Assembly: GCA_963712595.1 (NCBI GenBank)
Contig: CAVQIM010000001.1
Coordinates: 434,001-498,000, forward strand
DNA from: VRUE01 sp963712595
GTDB lineage: Bacteria > Actinomycetota > Thermoleophilia > Solirubrobacterales > 70-9
Reading direction: 5' to 3'
DNA length: 64,000 bases
In this document: one piece after another, positions 8,664-15,451 of the stretch
Numbering within the stretch: the first letter of the stretch is position 1
Layout: each line of letters begins with the position of its first letter
Made by a program: the position numbers and the translations under genes
The notes under the pieces: generated by a model
Told to the model about the DNA's origin: nothing
Databases searched by the model: none
The model's input: only the letters and a program-made list of their open reading frames with translations

Positions 8664-8693
8664 TTCGGGCACTCGTGCGCGCGAGTGCCCGAA
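8664..8693. terminator. 12-bp hairpin, possible bidirectional terminator
   Basis: TTCGGGCACTCG, a 6-base loop, and the exact complement CGAGTGCCCGAA. It lies between the tRNA-Gly fragment and the hicB promoter. There is no T-run, so termination activity is only suggested. Confidence 0.4.
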
Positions 8694-8753
8694 ATTCGAG
8701 GTGACGGTTTCATTCTGGCGCCGGCAATCAAAAATCGGCAGCCCGAGGCGAGC

Positions 8754-8759
8754 TAGGCT
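8754..8759 (+). promoter_or_regulatory. -10 box, leaderless hicB start
   Basis: TAGGCT, then 6 bases, then the ATG at 8766. No Shine-Dalgarno sequence. Confidence 0.55.
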
Positions 8760-8765
8760 GAGTCA

Positions 8766-8990
8766 ATGTCTACCTCTCGCGAGTACGAGGTCGTGCTGAC
8801 GCCCGAGGCTGAGGGTGGGTTCAGCGTGTTCGTCCCCGCCCTCCCCGGCTGCACGAGCCAGGGCGAGACCCGCGAGGAGGCCCTGTCGATGATCCGCGAG
8901 GCGATCGAGGTCCACATCGAATCGCTCGTCGCGCATGGCCACCACATTCCAGAGCCAGTCGAGATCGAGCGAGTCACCGTCGTTGCGTGA
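8766..8990 (+). CDS. HicB-like antitoxin (orphan)
   Basis: A 74-residue protein of the HicB/UPF0150 fold: YEVVLTPEAEGGFSVFVPALPGCTSQGETREEAL and a helix with AIEVHIESL are the family pattern of this partial RNase H-like antitoxin. It normally pairs with a HicA mRNA interferase. Here the stop overlaps a GTG (GTGA), the coupling expected for hicA, but that frame closes after eight codons (begins VTPR). I see no HicA dsRBD-like fold downstream before the convergent toxin gene at 9023. Either the partner was lost or this antitoxin acts alone. Confidence 0.8.
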   Translation: MSTSREYEVVLTPEAEGGFSVFVPALPGCTSQGETREEALSMIREAIEVHIESLVAHGHHIPEPVEIERVTVVA

Positions 8991-9022
8991 CCCCGCGCGG
9001 TTCCAATCCCTGAATTTGGGAG

Positions 9023-9445
9023 TTAGGCGTTCCGGGACTTCAGCCGACCTGTGCGCTCATCAGGTGCTGGTCCGACACTCGGCCAGCCGCCTTTTCCACA
9101 GCAGGCTGGCTTCTCCTTGCGCCCCTGTCCCGCGGCGCCGATCGCGAGCGTCTGCGAAAGCTCGGCATAGAAGGCGCGGCTATCGTGGCGGCCAACTGCG
9201 ACGACGATGGCGACGCCGGGTTCGAAGGTGGTGATCACGCGCCAGTCATCAACCAGTCGCTTACAGCAGAACTCCGAGTAGCCACCGTCCTCGGCGCCCA
9301 GCAGCCGATAGCCGGCGACCCCGCAGCCCTGCTTTCGCAGTTCGGCCTCAAACGCCGCGTAGCTCTTGCCTGCCCTGCCCCGGAGAAGGTCGATCGCAGC
9401 CGCAGCCGCTGGCGTCGCCCGCAGCGTGAAGTCTCTGCCCGCCAT
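9023..9445 (-). CDS. RelE/ParE-like toxin
   Basis: A 140-residue protein whose first about 92 residues resemble the RelE/ParE fold: an N-terminal helix pair (AAAAAIDLLRGRAGKSYAAFEAEL), then strands with DDWRVITTFEPGVAIVVAVGRHDSRAFYAEL. The about 48-residue tail after GRKEKP is Gly/Pro-rich with no homology I recognise and may be read-through of a lost stop. It starts 16 bases after the upstream HTH antitoxin gene on the same strand, the common antitoxin-first order. The toxin assignment is by fold pattern and context; catalytic residues are not certain. Confidence 0.6.
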   Translation of the reverse strand: MAGRDFTLRATPAAAAAIDLLRGRAGKSYAAFEAELRKQGCGVAGYRLLGAEDGGYSEFCCKRLVDDWRVITTFEPGVAIVVAVGRHDSRAFYAELSQTLAIGAAGQGRKEKPACCGKGGWPSVGPAPDERTGRLKSRNA

Positions 9446-9461
9446 CGCGGCGGGACCATAT

Positions 9462-9941
9462 TCAGCGCTCGATCAGCTCGCCCTGCCGCAACTGCTCAAC
9501 GCCCTCGCGAGCCCACCCCTGCTCCAGCAGATCGCGGTCGTGAAGGAAGGCGGCAAGCGCCTCGCTCCAGCGCCTCGCCGGGTAGCTCTCGCGAACCGTG
9601 CCCAGCACCCGCTCGACCTCGATCACGCTGCGCTGGGTGATCTCCACCGGCTTGTGGTCCTCGACCCGCTCCAGCAAGCTCTCGGCAAGCCACTTGCGAA
9701 TCGTCGGCTCACTTACTTCCAGCCGCTCAGCCGCTTGGGCAACCGACAGGCCGCCTGGCAAATCAAGCGCCTTCTGGACCCGTGCGCTCAGCGCCTCCAC
9801 CCGCTCGAGCGCGCGCTCCAGCTCCGACTTCGAGACGGAGGCGGTACGTAGCTCGGAGACTGCGTCGGCTAGCTCTTCGGCCTCAAGTCGTGCGAGCGCG
9901 GCGCGCCGTCGTAGCTGCGTGGGAGCGGCACCGGAAGACAT
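9462..9941 (-). CDS. HTH antitoxin partner of the RelE-like toxin
   Basis: A 159-residue protein with an N-terminal coiled-coil-like segment (residues about 8-60), then a MerR/excisionase-type helix-turn-helix (GGLSVAQAAERLEVSEPTIRKWLAE, about residues 63-87; only the pattern is diagnostic), then a C-terminal helical part that would contact the toxin. It is preceded by a leaderless promoter overlapped by a 10-bp palindrome, consistent with autoregulation. Gene order and 16-base spacing to the RelE-like gene support a type II toxin-antitoxin pair. Confidence 0.6.
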   Translation of the reverse strand: MSSGAAPTQLRRRAALARLEAEELADAVSELRTASVSKSELERALERVEALSARVQKALDLPGGLSVAQAAERLEVSEPTIRKWLAESLLERVEDHKPVEITQRSVIEVERVLGTVRESYPARRWSEALAAFLHDRDLLEQGWAREGVEQLRQGELIER

Positions 9942-9947
9942 GAGCGC

Positions 9948-9953
9948 AGGCTA
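9948..9953 (-). promoter_or_regulatory. -10 box, leaderless antitoxin start
   Basis: On the minus strand TAGCCT, then 6 bases, then the ATG at 9941. No Shine-Dalgarno sequence. Confidence 0.55.
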
Positions 9954-9960
9954 GCAGTTC

Positions 9961-9988
9961 GTTTCGGAAAGAGCCACTTTTCCGAAAC
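9961..9988. promoter_or_regulatory. candidate operator of the HTH/RelE toxin-antitoxin operon
   Basis: Perfect inverted repeat GTTTCGGAAA, 8 bases, TTTCCGAAAC, immediately upstream of the -10 box at 9948-9953 and so over the -35 region. It is the expected site for autorepression by the antitoxin. Confidence 0.6.
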
Positions 9989-10110
9989 TACATTTCGAAC
10001 CCCGTTATGGGTCAGTGCGCACCCCGAGAGCCTCTGCGCCACTGCCTTCACGCGAAAGGAAGAGCGGGAGCTAGCCCACCCCGAGCCTGAGTTTTCGTGC
10101 GGTGGACGCC

Positions 10111-10116
10111 TAATCT
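10111..10116 (+). promoter_or_regulatory. -10 box, leaderless start
   Basis: TAATCT, then 7 bases, then the ATG at 10124. No Shine-Dalgarno sequence. Confidence 0.55.
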
Positions 10117-10123
10117 AGGCGGC

Positions 10124-11740
10124 ATGGACCCGAAAAACCCGTTCAAGGATTGGCTGGAAAGCGACCCCTATGGAGGAGCCTGGGTCCCAGTTGCCCGGCT
10201 CGGCGGCGACATGCATCTAACGGAGAACCCGATCATGTTTCCGTGGGAGAAGAAACAAGCGGTTCTTGACCGCGAGGACGGCCGCCTCGATTGGCCGATC
10301 AGGATTGACGGGGCCCGTCCGAGTTCCTGGATCGCTAGCGACGGAGCGGATTCCTGGAGGGAAGATTCCAGTCTGTACCCCCAGCACGTCGAGGACGGCG
10401 TGACGTTCGACCCATTCGTCGCCTATTTCCGCCGGGCCTCCGGCAGATCCTGGTTGGAGCCGATTCAAGGCTTCATCCTCTATTGGGAGGCGTGGCCGGA
10501 GCGTAAGCCAGATGGGGCAATCGGGTGGTGTGTCCGTGATGAGGATGGACGCCCCGACGAGATCAGCCGCTGGCAACCTCAGCCGACCGGGGAGCGCGGG
10601 GGTGTTCTACAAGTCCGCCGCGACAAGCTTCTCGATTTCCTCCACGACTTCCAGCGCAGCCTGGCCATCTTCGCCGACTCCAACATGGTGACGGATGCTC
10701 TGCCCGCTAGCTGGGTCGATGATGGACGGGACGAGCACCGCCGCTTTCACTGTGTAGCGGGAGACATTGGGGCTGCGAAGGGAGTCGGCGTTCTCTTGCG
10801 GGCGATCACAATCATAGATCGGCCGCCGCAAAGACCACTCGGACTCGGCCTCGATGAACCGAAGGAGGAGATGCTCCCGTTCGTCACCGGCCTCGACAAG
10901 GCGACCGGGAAGCCGGTCGAATCCATACACCCGCCGGACCCGTTTCTGACTCCCGTCTACTTCAAGGCCGAGGTTCTAGACTCCTACTACGCCGACCCTG
11001 CTCACTACCGCATCGACCGGGTGATCGTCACCGCTGGTGACGTGTGGTCGTTGCGGATCGCCCACACCGGCGACGGGCATGTCCACGCCTGGCTCGGCGA
11101 TATTGGGCACCTTCCGAAGGCTGCGCAGCAGCACTGGCAGAGCCACGCGGTGCCCTACGACAAGCCGGTTCCGGCCTGGCGCCTTGAGCGCGATCTGCAC
11201 GGCTCGTTCGTCGAGGCACCTGGGATTGGTCCGATCAACGAGCTGCACGATGCGATTGCCTTTGTCAACGGGGCCGCCAACGAGCTCGCCGGCGTCCCGC
11301 TCATCAGGGAGCCAGCTGAGTTGGATCGCGATCGTGTCGCCACATTGCATGTTCCTTTCCACAATTCGATTCCGGCTTTCCAGGCCTCGATAGCGACGCT
11401 AGCGGTCCTCGTGAACGAGAGCATCAGTCCGTCGTTCCTGAAGGCTGTCGCCGCACCGAAGGCTGAGGGCAGCTTGAACCGTCTCGCCGAGTGGCTTAGC
11501 GTGACCCGCGGCATGCACATTAAGGAGGCCAAGGATTTGCTCGCTGGCCTCTATGCCCTGCAGTCCTTGCGCTCAAAGATGAGCAGCCACCCAGCGGGCT
11601 CGGAGGCGAGGGAGGCACTCGACAGAGCTGGTGTTGATCTTGAGCAGCTTGCAGATGGTTTCGCGCTTCGAGTGGAGGCCGTCATTGGTTCACTGGACGC
11701 TCTCGCTCAGACATTGAAAGATCAAGCCCGCGGAGCTTGA
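10124..11740 (+). CDS. uncharacterised 538-residue protein, element cargo
   Basis: I cannot assign a function. The protein is soluble, with no signal peptide or membrane segment. A middle block, VYFKAEVLDSYYADPAHY, then WSLRIAHTGDGHVHAWLGDIGHLP, then QQHWQSHAVP, and a later LHVPFHNSIPAFQASIATLAVLVNESI, resembles a family of long hypothetical proteins I have seen in many bacteria. The C-terminal 130 residues are helical with LRSKMSSHPAGSEA, reminiscent of HEPN-like segments, although the RxxxxH motif is not clear. It sits alone between two toxin-antitoxin remnants, so a defence or addiction role is conceivable. The start is set by the leaderless promoter; an in-frame GTG at 10097 is rejected. 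Confidence 0.65.
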   Translation: MDPKNPFKDWLESDPYGGAWVPVARLGGDMHLTENPIMFPWEKKQAVLDREDGRLDWPIRIDGARPSSWIASDGADSWREDSSLYPQHVEDGVTFDPFVAYFRRASGRSWLEPIQGFILYWEAWPERKPDGAIGWCVRDEDGRPDEISRWQPQPTGERGGVLQVRRDKLLDFLHDFQRSLAIFADSNMVTDALPASWVDDGRDEHRRFHCVAGDIGAAKGVGVLLRAITIIDRPPQRPLGLGLDEPKEEMLPFVTGLDKATGKPVESIHPPDPFLTPVYFKAEVLDSYYADPAHYRIDRVIVTAGDVWSLRIAHTGDGHVHAWLGDIGHLPKAAQQHWQSHAVPYDKPVPAWRLERDLHGSFVEAPGIGPINELHDAIAFVNGAANELAGVPLIREPAELDRDRVATLHVPFHNSIPAFQASIATLAVLVNESISPSFLKAVAAPKAEGSLNRLAEWLSVTRGMHIKEAKDLLAGLYALQSLRSKMSSHPAGSEAREALDRAGVDLEQLADGFALRVEAVIGSLDALAQTLKDQARGA

Positions 11741-11854
11741 CAAAGACCGAGCCGCCCGCAGAGCAGCTGGGGCAAGTGAGACCAACACGATCGACCGCTT
11801 CGCGCGAAGAGCGGCCAGCTTGAATCTCAGGTACGCCGTGTCGATACCGACTTG

Positions 11855-12190
11855 GTGTCCCGCTTCCGAGAAAGCCCCCTCGCGATCCGGCTGTACGTCG
11901 TCGGGTTCTTTCTACTTGTCTGGGCGCCGGTCCCGTTCGACCACGGCAACGCGCCTGCCGGAAGAATCGTCGCGGCCTTTCTGCTCACCCTGATTCCGTT
12001 CGTGTTTCTCCTGATGAGAAGCCGTGTTGCCTGGATCGTTCTCCTGGCTATCGAGGTCGCGGCGCTGGCCTTCAACCTGCTGACGGGTCCTCGCTGGCTT
12101 GTGCCAATCGAGGTAATTCTCATCGCCCTATTGCTGGCACCGTCGTCGCGTGCGTTTGTATGGCAGCGCCAGTCGGAGCAAGAGGCCTGA
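11855..12190 (+). CDS. small multi-pass membrane protein
   Basis: An about 111-residue hydrophobic protein with three or four predicted transmembrane stretches: LYVVGFFLLVWAPVPF, IVAAFLLTLIPFVFLL, IVLLAIEVAALAF and VILIALLLAP. The C-terminus is short and polar (WQRQSEQEA). No family recognised. The start is uncertain: GTG 11855 or the preceding TTG 11852; no clear Shine-Dalgarno. The gap 11741-11854 from the previous gene holds nothing obvious. Confidence 0.5.
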   Translation: MSRFRESPLAIRLYVVGFFLLVWAPVPFDHGNAPAGRIVAAFLLTLIPFVFLLMRSRVAWIVLLAIEVAALAFNLLTGPRWLVPIEVILIALLLAPSSRAFVWQRQSEQEA

Positions 12191-12284
12191 AAGGCAACCG
12201 AGCTTCGGTAGAGCAGTTCACCCGCCGCCGCCCAGGATTCGCGAAGGCAAGGAACGTACCCTGCCCCGCTTCGCGCGAGGAGCG

Positions 12285-12716
12285 TCAGGGGGCGCTGCGA
12301 CCCGGGGTGGTCGCAGGGTCCCAGGAGATGGTGATATCCGCCCCCTGGTCCTCGGGACTATCTACTTCGTCCTTCTCGATGAGGAGTCGGAACACCCGCG
12401 TGTCGTTCACGTCGGGGAGAAGGACCCCGGTGAGTCTCCGGACGTTCTGCGAAGTGAAGAGTGTGTCGAGGACAGGCTTGACGAAATTGTCGAGGTCGAC
12501 GGCCGGCCTCGCGAGGTCCAAAGGAGTCATCCAGAAGGTCACCTCGACGGTGAACCTGGCGGCCTTCAGGTGAGGCGAGGTGAACGGCGCCTGCGGATAG
12601 GCGGCCTCCACCGCGGCGCCTATGGCGTCCCTCCATTCGGAGCTATCGCGGCGCGCTGGGTGTTCACGCACCTGAATCCGCCAGGGGTTCGGGGTTGAGT
12701 CAACTCCTTCGCTCAT
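12285..12716 (-). CDS. RusA-like Holliday-junction resolvase (phage type)
   Basis: A 143-residue protein whose core TVEVTFWMTPLDLARPAVDLDNFVKPVLDTLF carries the RusA family signature: paired Asp residues and a Lys in the pattern DxDNxxKxxxD, the metal and DNA-binding site of this homodimeric resolvase. RusA proteins are typical of prophages and mobile elements. ATG 12716 is preferred because the in-frame sequence further upstream is the stub of another gene. The C-terminal tail after TISW is unconserved. No adjacent replication genes remain. Confidence 0.65.
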   Translation of the reverse strand: MSEGVDSTPNPWRIQVREHPARRDSSEWRDAIGAAVEAAYPQAPFTSPHLKAARFTVEVTFWMTPLDLARPAVDLDNFVKPVLDTLFTSQNVRRLTGVLLPDVNDTRVFRLLIEKDEVDSPEDQGADITISWDPATTPGRSAP

Positions 12717-12758
12717 GGCAGCATTCTTTCGCTTTGCGCGAAAGGCGAGAGCTGTGCG

Positions 12759-12794
12759 TCGCCGCGAGAAGTTCGCGTCGAGGAGGAGCTTCAC
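12759..12794 (-). pseudogene. 5' stub of a DUF5615 toxin gene
   Basis: The frame beginning at GTG 12794 reads MKLLLDANFSRR, the start of DUF5615 PIN-like proteins. Its GTG overlaps the TGA of the DUF433 gene (GTGA), the usual arrangement of the DUF433-DUF5615 pair. After about 12 codons homology stops and the frame runs on into the RusA-like gene, so the toxin was cut off by a deletion or insertion. Confidence 0.6.
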
Positions 12795-13024
12795 GCTGCC
12801 GGAGCTACCACTGCCAGCTCACGCTCCTGCGCAGCGGCTGCTGCGTATTCGAGCGCGGCGAGGACATCCTCGCGTTCCAGGTAGGGGAAGTCGGCCAGCA
12901 GCTCGTCGATGCTGGCGCCAGCGGCAAGCTGACCGAGCACCGCGCTGACGGTCACGCGGGTGTCGCGGATGCTGGGCAGGCCGCGCATCCGGTTTGGGTC
13001 GACGGTGATTCGCTCCTGGGCCAT
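12791..13024 (-). CDS. DUF433 antitoxin
   Basis: A 77-residue DUF433 protein: ITVDPNRMRGLPSIRDTRVTV, GQLAAGASIDELLADFPYLEREDVLAALEYA is the family pattern, a small helix-turn-helix-like fold related to VapB-type antitoxins and usually paired with a DUF5615 PIN-like toxin. Here the partner survives only as a 12-codon stub, so this is an orphan antitoxin. It starts at ATG 13024 directly after a leaderless promoter. Coupling with the downstream stub is by a four-base GTGA overlap. Confidence 0.75.
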   Translation of the reverse strand: MAQERITVDPNRMRGLPSIRDTRVTVSAVLGQLAAGASIDELLADFPYLEREDVLAALEYAAAAAQERELAVVAPAA

Positions 13025-13030
13025 AGGGCA

Positions 13031-13036
13031 AGGGTA
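13031..13036 (-). promoter_or_regulatory. -10 box, leaderless DUF433 start
   Basis: On the minus strand TACCCT, then 6 bases, then the ATG at 13024. Confidence 0.5.
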
Positions 13037-13141
13037 CCTCGCCGTCCGCCTATTACTGCGTCTACGGGACCACTGCAAGACGGAATCGGCCGAAATCACC
13101 GCCAATCGCCGCGCATCCGCGATATGCGGGGATGGTTCCAT

Positions 13142-13170
13142 TTGGTTTCGGCGACCCGCGCCGAAACCAA
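13142..13170. terminator. hairpin downstream of tRNA-Gly
   Basis: TTGGTTTCGGCG, 5-base loop, CGCCGAAACCAA: a perfect 12-bp stem, 30 bases beyond the 3' end of the tRNA-Gly gene. A likely terminator of its transcript. Confidence 0.55.
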
Positions 13171-13199
13171 CCCGCCCACGTGCAGGGGATTCGCGAAAA

Positions 13200-13273
13200 A
13201 GCGGCTGATGGGATTCGAACCCACGACCTTCTGCATGGCAAGCAGACGCTCTAGCCAGCTGAGCTACAGCCGC
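13200..13273 (-). tRNA. tRNA-Gly (anticodon GCC)
   Basis: Full cloverleaf on the minus strand: acceptor GCGGCTG paired with CAGCCGC, D-arm GCTC/GAGC, anticodon stem TCTGC/GCAGA with loop TTGCCAT (anticodon GCC), variable loop AGGTC, T-arm GTGGG-TTCGAAT-CCCAT, and discriminator U, as usual for bacterial tRNA-Gly. CCA is not encoded. Its 3' half is duplicated at 8504-8545, marking it as the integration site of the element. Confidence 0.95.
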
Positions 13274-13292
13274 ACGGCCGGGGATTCTAGCC

Positions 13293-13970
13293 CTATGTCG
13301 TCACAGGGTCCGCTTCGCCGAGCCTGCGGTACAGGGCGATGCTTGCCAGGAGGATCCAGAGGAGGAAGAGGAGGAAGCCGATCAGGAAGCCGAGGACGCC
13401 GTCGGCGGCGAAGGCTCCGTGGTCGGTGAAGACGTTGCCGAGGCCGAAGGCGTTGAAGAGCGCGGTGACGAACGCGAGCCAGCCGAGCCAGGACGGAAGG
13501 TAGCCGGAGCGGATCAGGCTGAGGCCGTTGGCGACGAAGAAGACGACGGCAGCGGGGGCCGAGACGGCGAGCACCATGGTGCCGGCGTCGACCAGCGCCC
13601 TGGTGACGTCGGGGCCGTTGGTCGCCGGGTGCAGGGTCGCGGTCGCCGTGAGAGCGAAGGAGACGATGAGCGCGGCCGAGGCGATCAAACCGCCGCCATA
13701 GGCTGCGTTTGCGAGGCGACCTTGGCCGCCCTCCGCGGCAGCCAAGCAACTGCGCAAGGTGCCGATGAACCAGATGAAGAAGAACATCGCGGCGCCGATG
13801 ATCAGCTGGATGACGTGGAGCGCGTTCTCGTGGTCGGTGACGTATTCGAGGATCTCGGCCGGCGCGGCATCGCTCGAAGGCGGCTTGGGCTGGACGAGAA
13901 AAGCGACGATGACGAGGATCACGAAGAAGATTCCCGTCGCGGCGCCGTAGCGCTCGTAGCGATCTTTCAT
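13293..13970 (-). CDS. six-helix integral membrane protein, function unknown
   Basis: A 225-residue protein with about six hydrophobic helices: IFFVILVIVAFLV, VIQLIIGAAMFFFIWFIG, GLIASAALIVSFALTAT, MVLAVSAPAAVVFFVA, WLGWLAFVTALFNAFGL and GFLIGFLLFLLWILLASIAL. The loop between helices 1 and 2 (SSDAAPAEILEYVTDHENALH) resembles actinobacterial DUF4386-like proteins, but I am not sure of the family. The start follows GAAGGGAAACC. It ends 20 bases from the tRNA-Gly gene and is transcribed alone. Confidence 0.65.
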   Translation of the reverse strand: MKDRYERYGAATGIFFVILVIVAFLVQPKPPSSDAAPAEILEYVTDHENALHVIQLIIGAAMFFFIWFIGTLRSCLAAAEGGQGRLANAAYGGGLIASAALIVSFALTATATLHPATNGPDVTRALVDAGTMVLAVSAPAAVVFFVANGLSLIRSGYLPSWLGWLAFVTALFNAFGLGNVFTDHGAFAADGVLGFLIGFLLFLLWILLASIALYRRLGEADPVTT

Positions 13971-14132
13971 CTGGTTTCCCTTCGGCTTGGCTGTCTCCCT
14001 GCCCAGAACCGATCCTCTCCTCCCACGCGGACGACAGTCAAGGCCTCATGCAAGCCGATACCAAGTATTTAGTACGCTGATCGAACTCCGGTAGGACGGT
14101 CGCCGGCCACGAGACAACAGGGAGGCACAGTG

Positions 14133-14960
14133 ATGCGAAAGAACGCAGTCCTCGTTTCGTTGTTCGCGGCGCTTCTCGCGACGGCGCTCCTTCCCCCTGG
14201 CGCGTCAGCGTGGGCACCCGCGGGTCAGGCGACCGTCCATCCGGGGGTTCAGGCCTTCACCGAAGGCGCCCAGTGCACGTCGAACTTCGTCTTCCAGGAC
14301 CCCTCGAGCGTCTACCTCGGCCAGGCCGCCCACTGCTCGGGCACCGGCGGGCAGACCGAAACGAACGGCTGCAGCAGTGCCTCGCTGCCGATCGGGACGC
14401 CGGTGCAAATCAGCGGCGCCAGCAAACCCGGCACCCTCGTCTACAACTCCTGGCTGACGATGCAGGCCAAGGGCGAGACCGATGCCAACGCCTGCGCCTT
14501 CAACGACCTCGCCCTGATCAGGGTCGACCCGGCCGATGTCGGCAAGGTCAATCCCTCGGTGCCCGGCTTCGGCGGTCCCACCGGCGTCGGCACGGTCGGC
14601 GGTCTGGGCTCGACCGTCTACTCCTACGGCAACTCGGAACTTCGCGGCGGGGTAACCAAGCTGAGCCCGAAGCAGGGAATTGTCGTTCAGAACGAAGGCA
14701 ATGGCTGGAGCCACAACGTGGTCACGCTCACCCCCGGCGTTCCGGGCGACTCCGGCAGCGGCTTCCTCAACGGCTCCGGGCAGGCGATCGGCGTCCTCAG
14801 CACCCTTCAGCTGGCGCCGCTCGCGGGCTCCAACGGGGTCGGCGACATCGACAGGGAGCTGGCCTACATGCGCGCCAACAGCGCCTTCACAGCGGTGCAG
14901 CTGGTCCACGGCACCGAGCCCTTCAAACCGAACCTGGTCGGGGCGATACTCGGCTCTTAG
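14133..14960 (+). CDS. secreted trypsin-like serine protease
   Basis: A 275-residue exported protein with a Sec signal peptide (residues about 1-27; charged start MRKN, hydrophobic core, cleavage near ASA-WA). The S1/chymotrypsin triad is visible: His in GQAAHCS, Asp in FNDLALIRV, Ser in PGDSGSGFL. Four or more cysteines suggest disulfides. The mature domain is short and probably acts outside the cell or in the envelope. ATG 14133 is chosen over GTG 14130 because GGGAGG is then 7 bases away. A candidate -10 TACGCT lies at 14074-14079. The 3' end overlaps the convergent VOC gene by four bases. Confidence 0.85.
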   Translation: MRKNAVLVSLFAALLATALLPPGASAWAPAGQATVHPGVQAFTEGAQCTSNFVFQDPSSVYLGQAAHCSGTGGQTETNGCSSASLPIGTPVQISGASKPGTLVYNSWLTMQAKGETDANACAFNDLALIRVDPADVGKVNPSVPGFGGPTGVGTVGGLGSTVYSYGNSELRGGVTKLSPKQGIVVQNEGNGWSHNVVTLTPGVPGDSGSGFLNGSGQAIGVLSTLQLAPLAGSNGVGDIDRELAYMRANSAFTAVQLVHGTEPFKPNLVGAILGS

Positions 14961-15451
14961 GAATCCAGCTCGGCCAGCAGCCCCTGCAGATCGAGCGGGC
15001 GGGTGTACATCTCTACCTTCTGGCCGGGTTGCGGCTCTGGCCAGTCCCGCTTCGGCCTGTCCCAGTAGAGCTCGATTCCGTTGCCGTCCGGATCGTCGAG
15101 GTAGAGCGCCTCGCTGACGCCGTGGTCGGAGGCGCCGCCGAGGCTGACGCCGGCCTGGGTCAGGCGGCGCAGGGCATCGGCGAGCGCTGCTCGACTCGGG
15201 TAGCGAATCGCGAAGTGGAAGAGACCGGTCGTGCCGGGCGGCGGCGGCGAGCCGCCCCGGGATTGCCAGGTGTTCAGCCCGATGTGGTGGTGGTAACCGC
15301 CGGCCGAGACGAAGGCGGCTTCCTCGCCGTAGCGCTGCTGCAGCTCGAAGCCGAGGACGCCGCAGTAGAAATCGAGCGAGCGCTGCAGGTCGGCGACCCT
15401 GAGGTGGACATGGCCGATGTCGACGCCGCGATCGATCGGCTCGTCAACCAT
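14957..15451 (-). CDS. VOC-superfamily (glyoxalase/dioxygenase-like) protein
   Basis: A 164-residue vicinal-oxygen-chelate protein with two beta-alpha-beta-beta-beta modules. DIGHVHLRVADLQRSLDFYCGVLGFE starts the first; the second holds LYLDDPDGNGIELYWDRP. Candidate metal ligands are H in GHVHL, H in GLFHFAI, and E in NGIELY, the pattern of catechol 2,3-dioxygenase-like proteins of this family. The substrate is unknown. Its start overlaps the stop of the upstream RNase HI gene by 8 bases, so the two are translationally coupled. Confidence 0.8.
   Translation of the reverse strand: MVDEPIDRGVDIGHVHLRVADLQRSLDFYCGVLGFELQQRYGEEAAFVSAGGYHHHIGLNTWQSRGGSPPPPGTTGLFHFAIRYPSRAALADALRRLTQAGVSLGGASDHGVSEALYLDDPDGNGIELYWDRPKRDWPEPQPGQKVEMYTRPLDLQGLLAELDS

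Larger units (their letters stand above)
8504..13241. mobile_element. decayed element integrated at tRNA-Gly(GCC)
   Basis: The two ends are direct copies of the tRNA-Gly 3' half, the usual outcome of tyrosine-recombinase integration. Inside lie an orphan HicB antitoxin, an HTH/RelE-like pair, a 538-residue uncharacterised protein, a small membrane protein, a RusA-like resolvase, a truncated DUF5615 toxin start and a DUF433 antitoxin. No integrase, relaxase or phage structural gene is present, so it is either a remnant or was mobilised in trans. The Xer gene at 19442 lies outside and looks like a housekeeping gene. Confidence 0.6.

Noticed and set aside
8415..8672. Minus-strand ORF of 85 codons reading MPEWLHIGAYPHAF...
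   Set aside because: It is the translation of the tRNA-Gly fragment and adjacent repeats; the VEGSNPFSR-like stretch is the typical artefact of reading through a tRNA 3' end.
8504..13241. Complete prophage
   Set aside because: Apart from the RusA-like gene there are no capsid, portal, terminase, tail, lysis or integrase genes.
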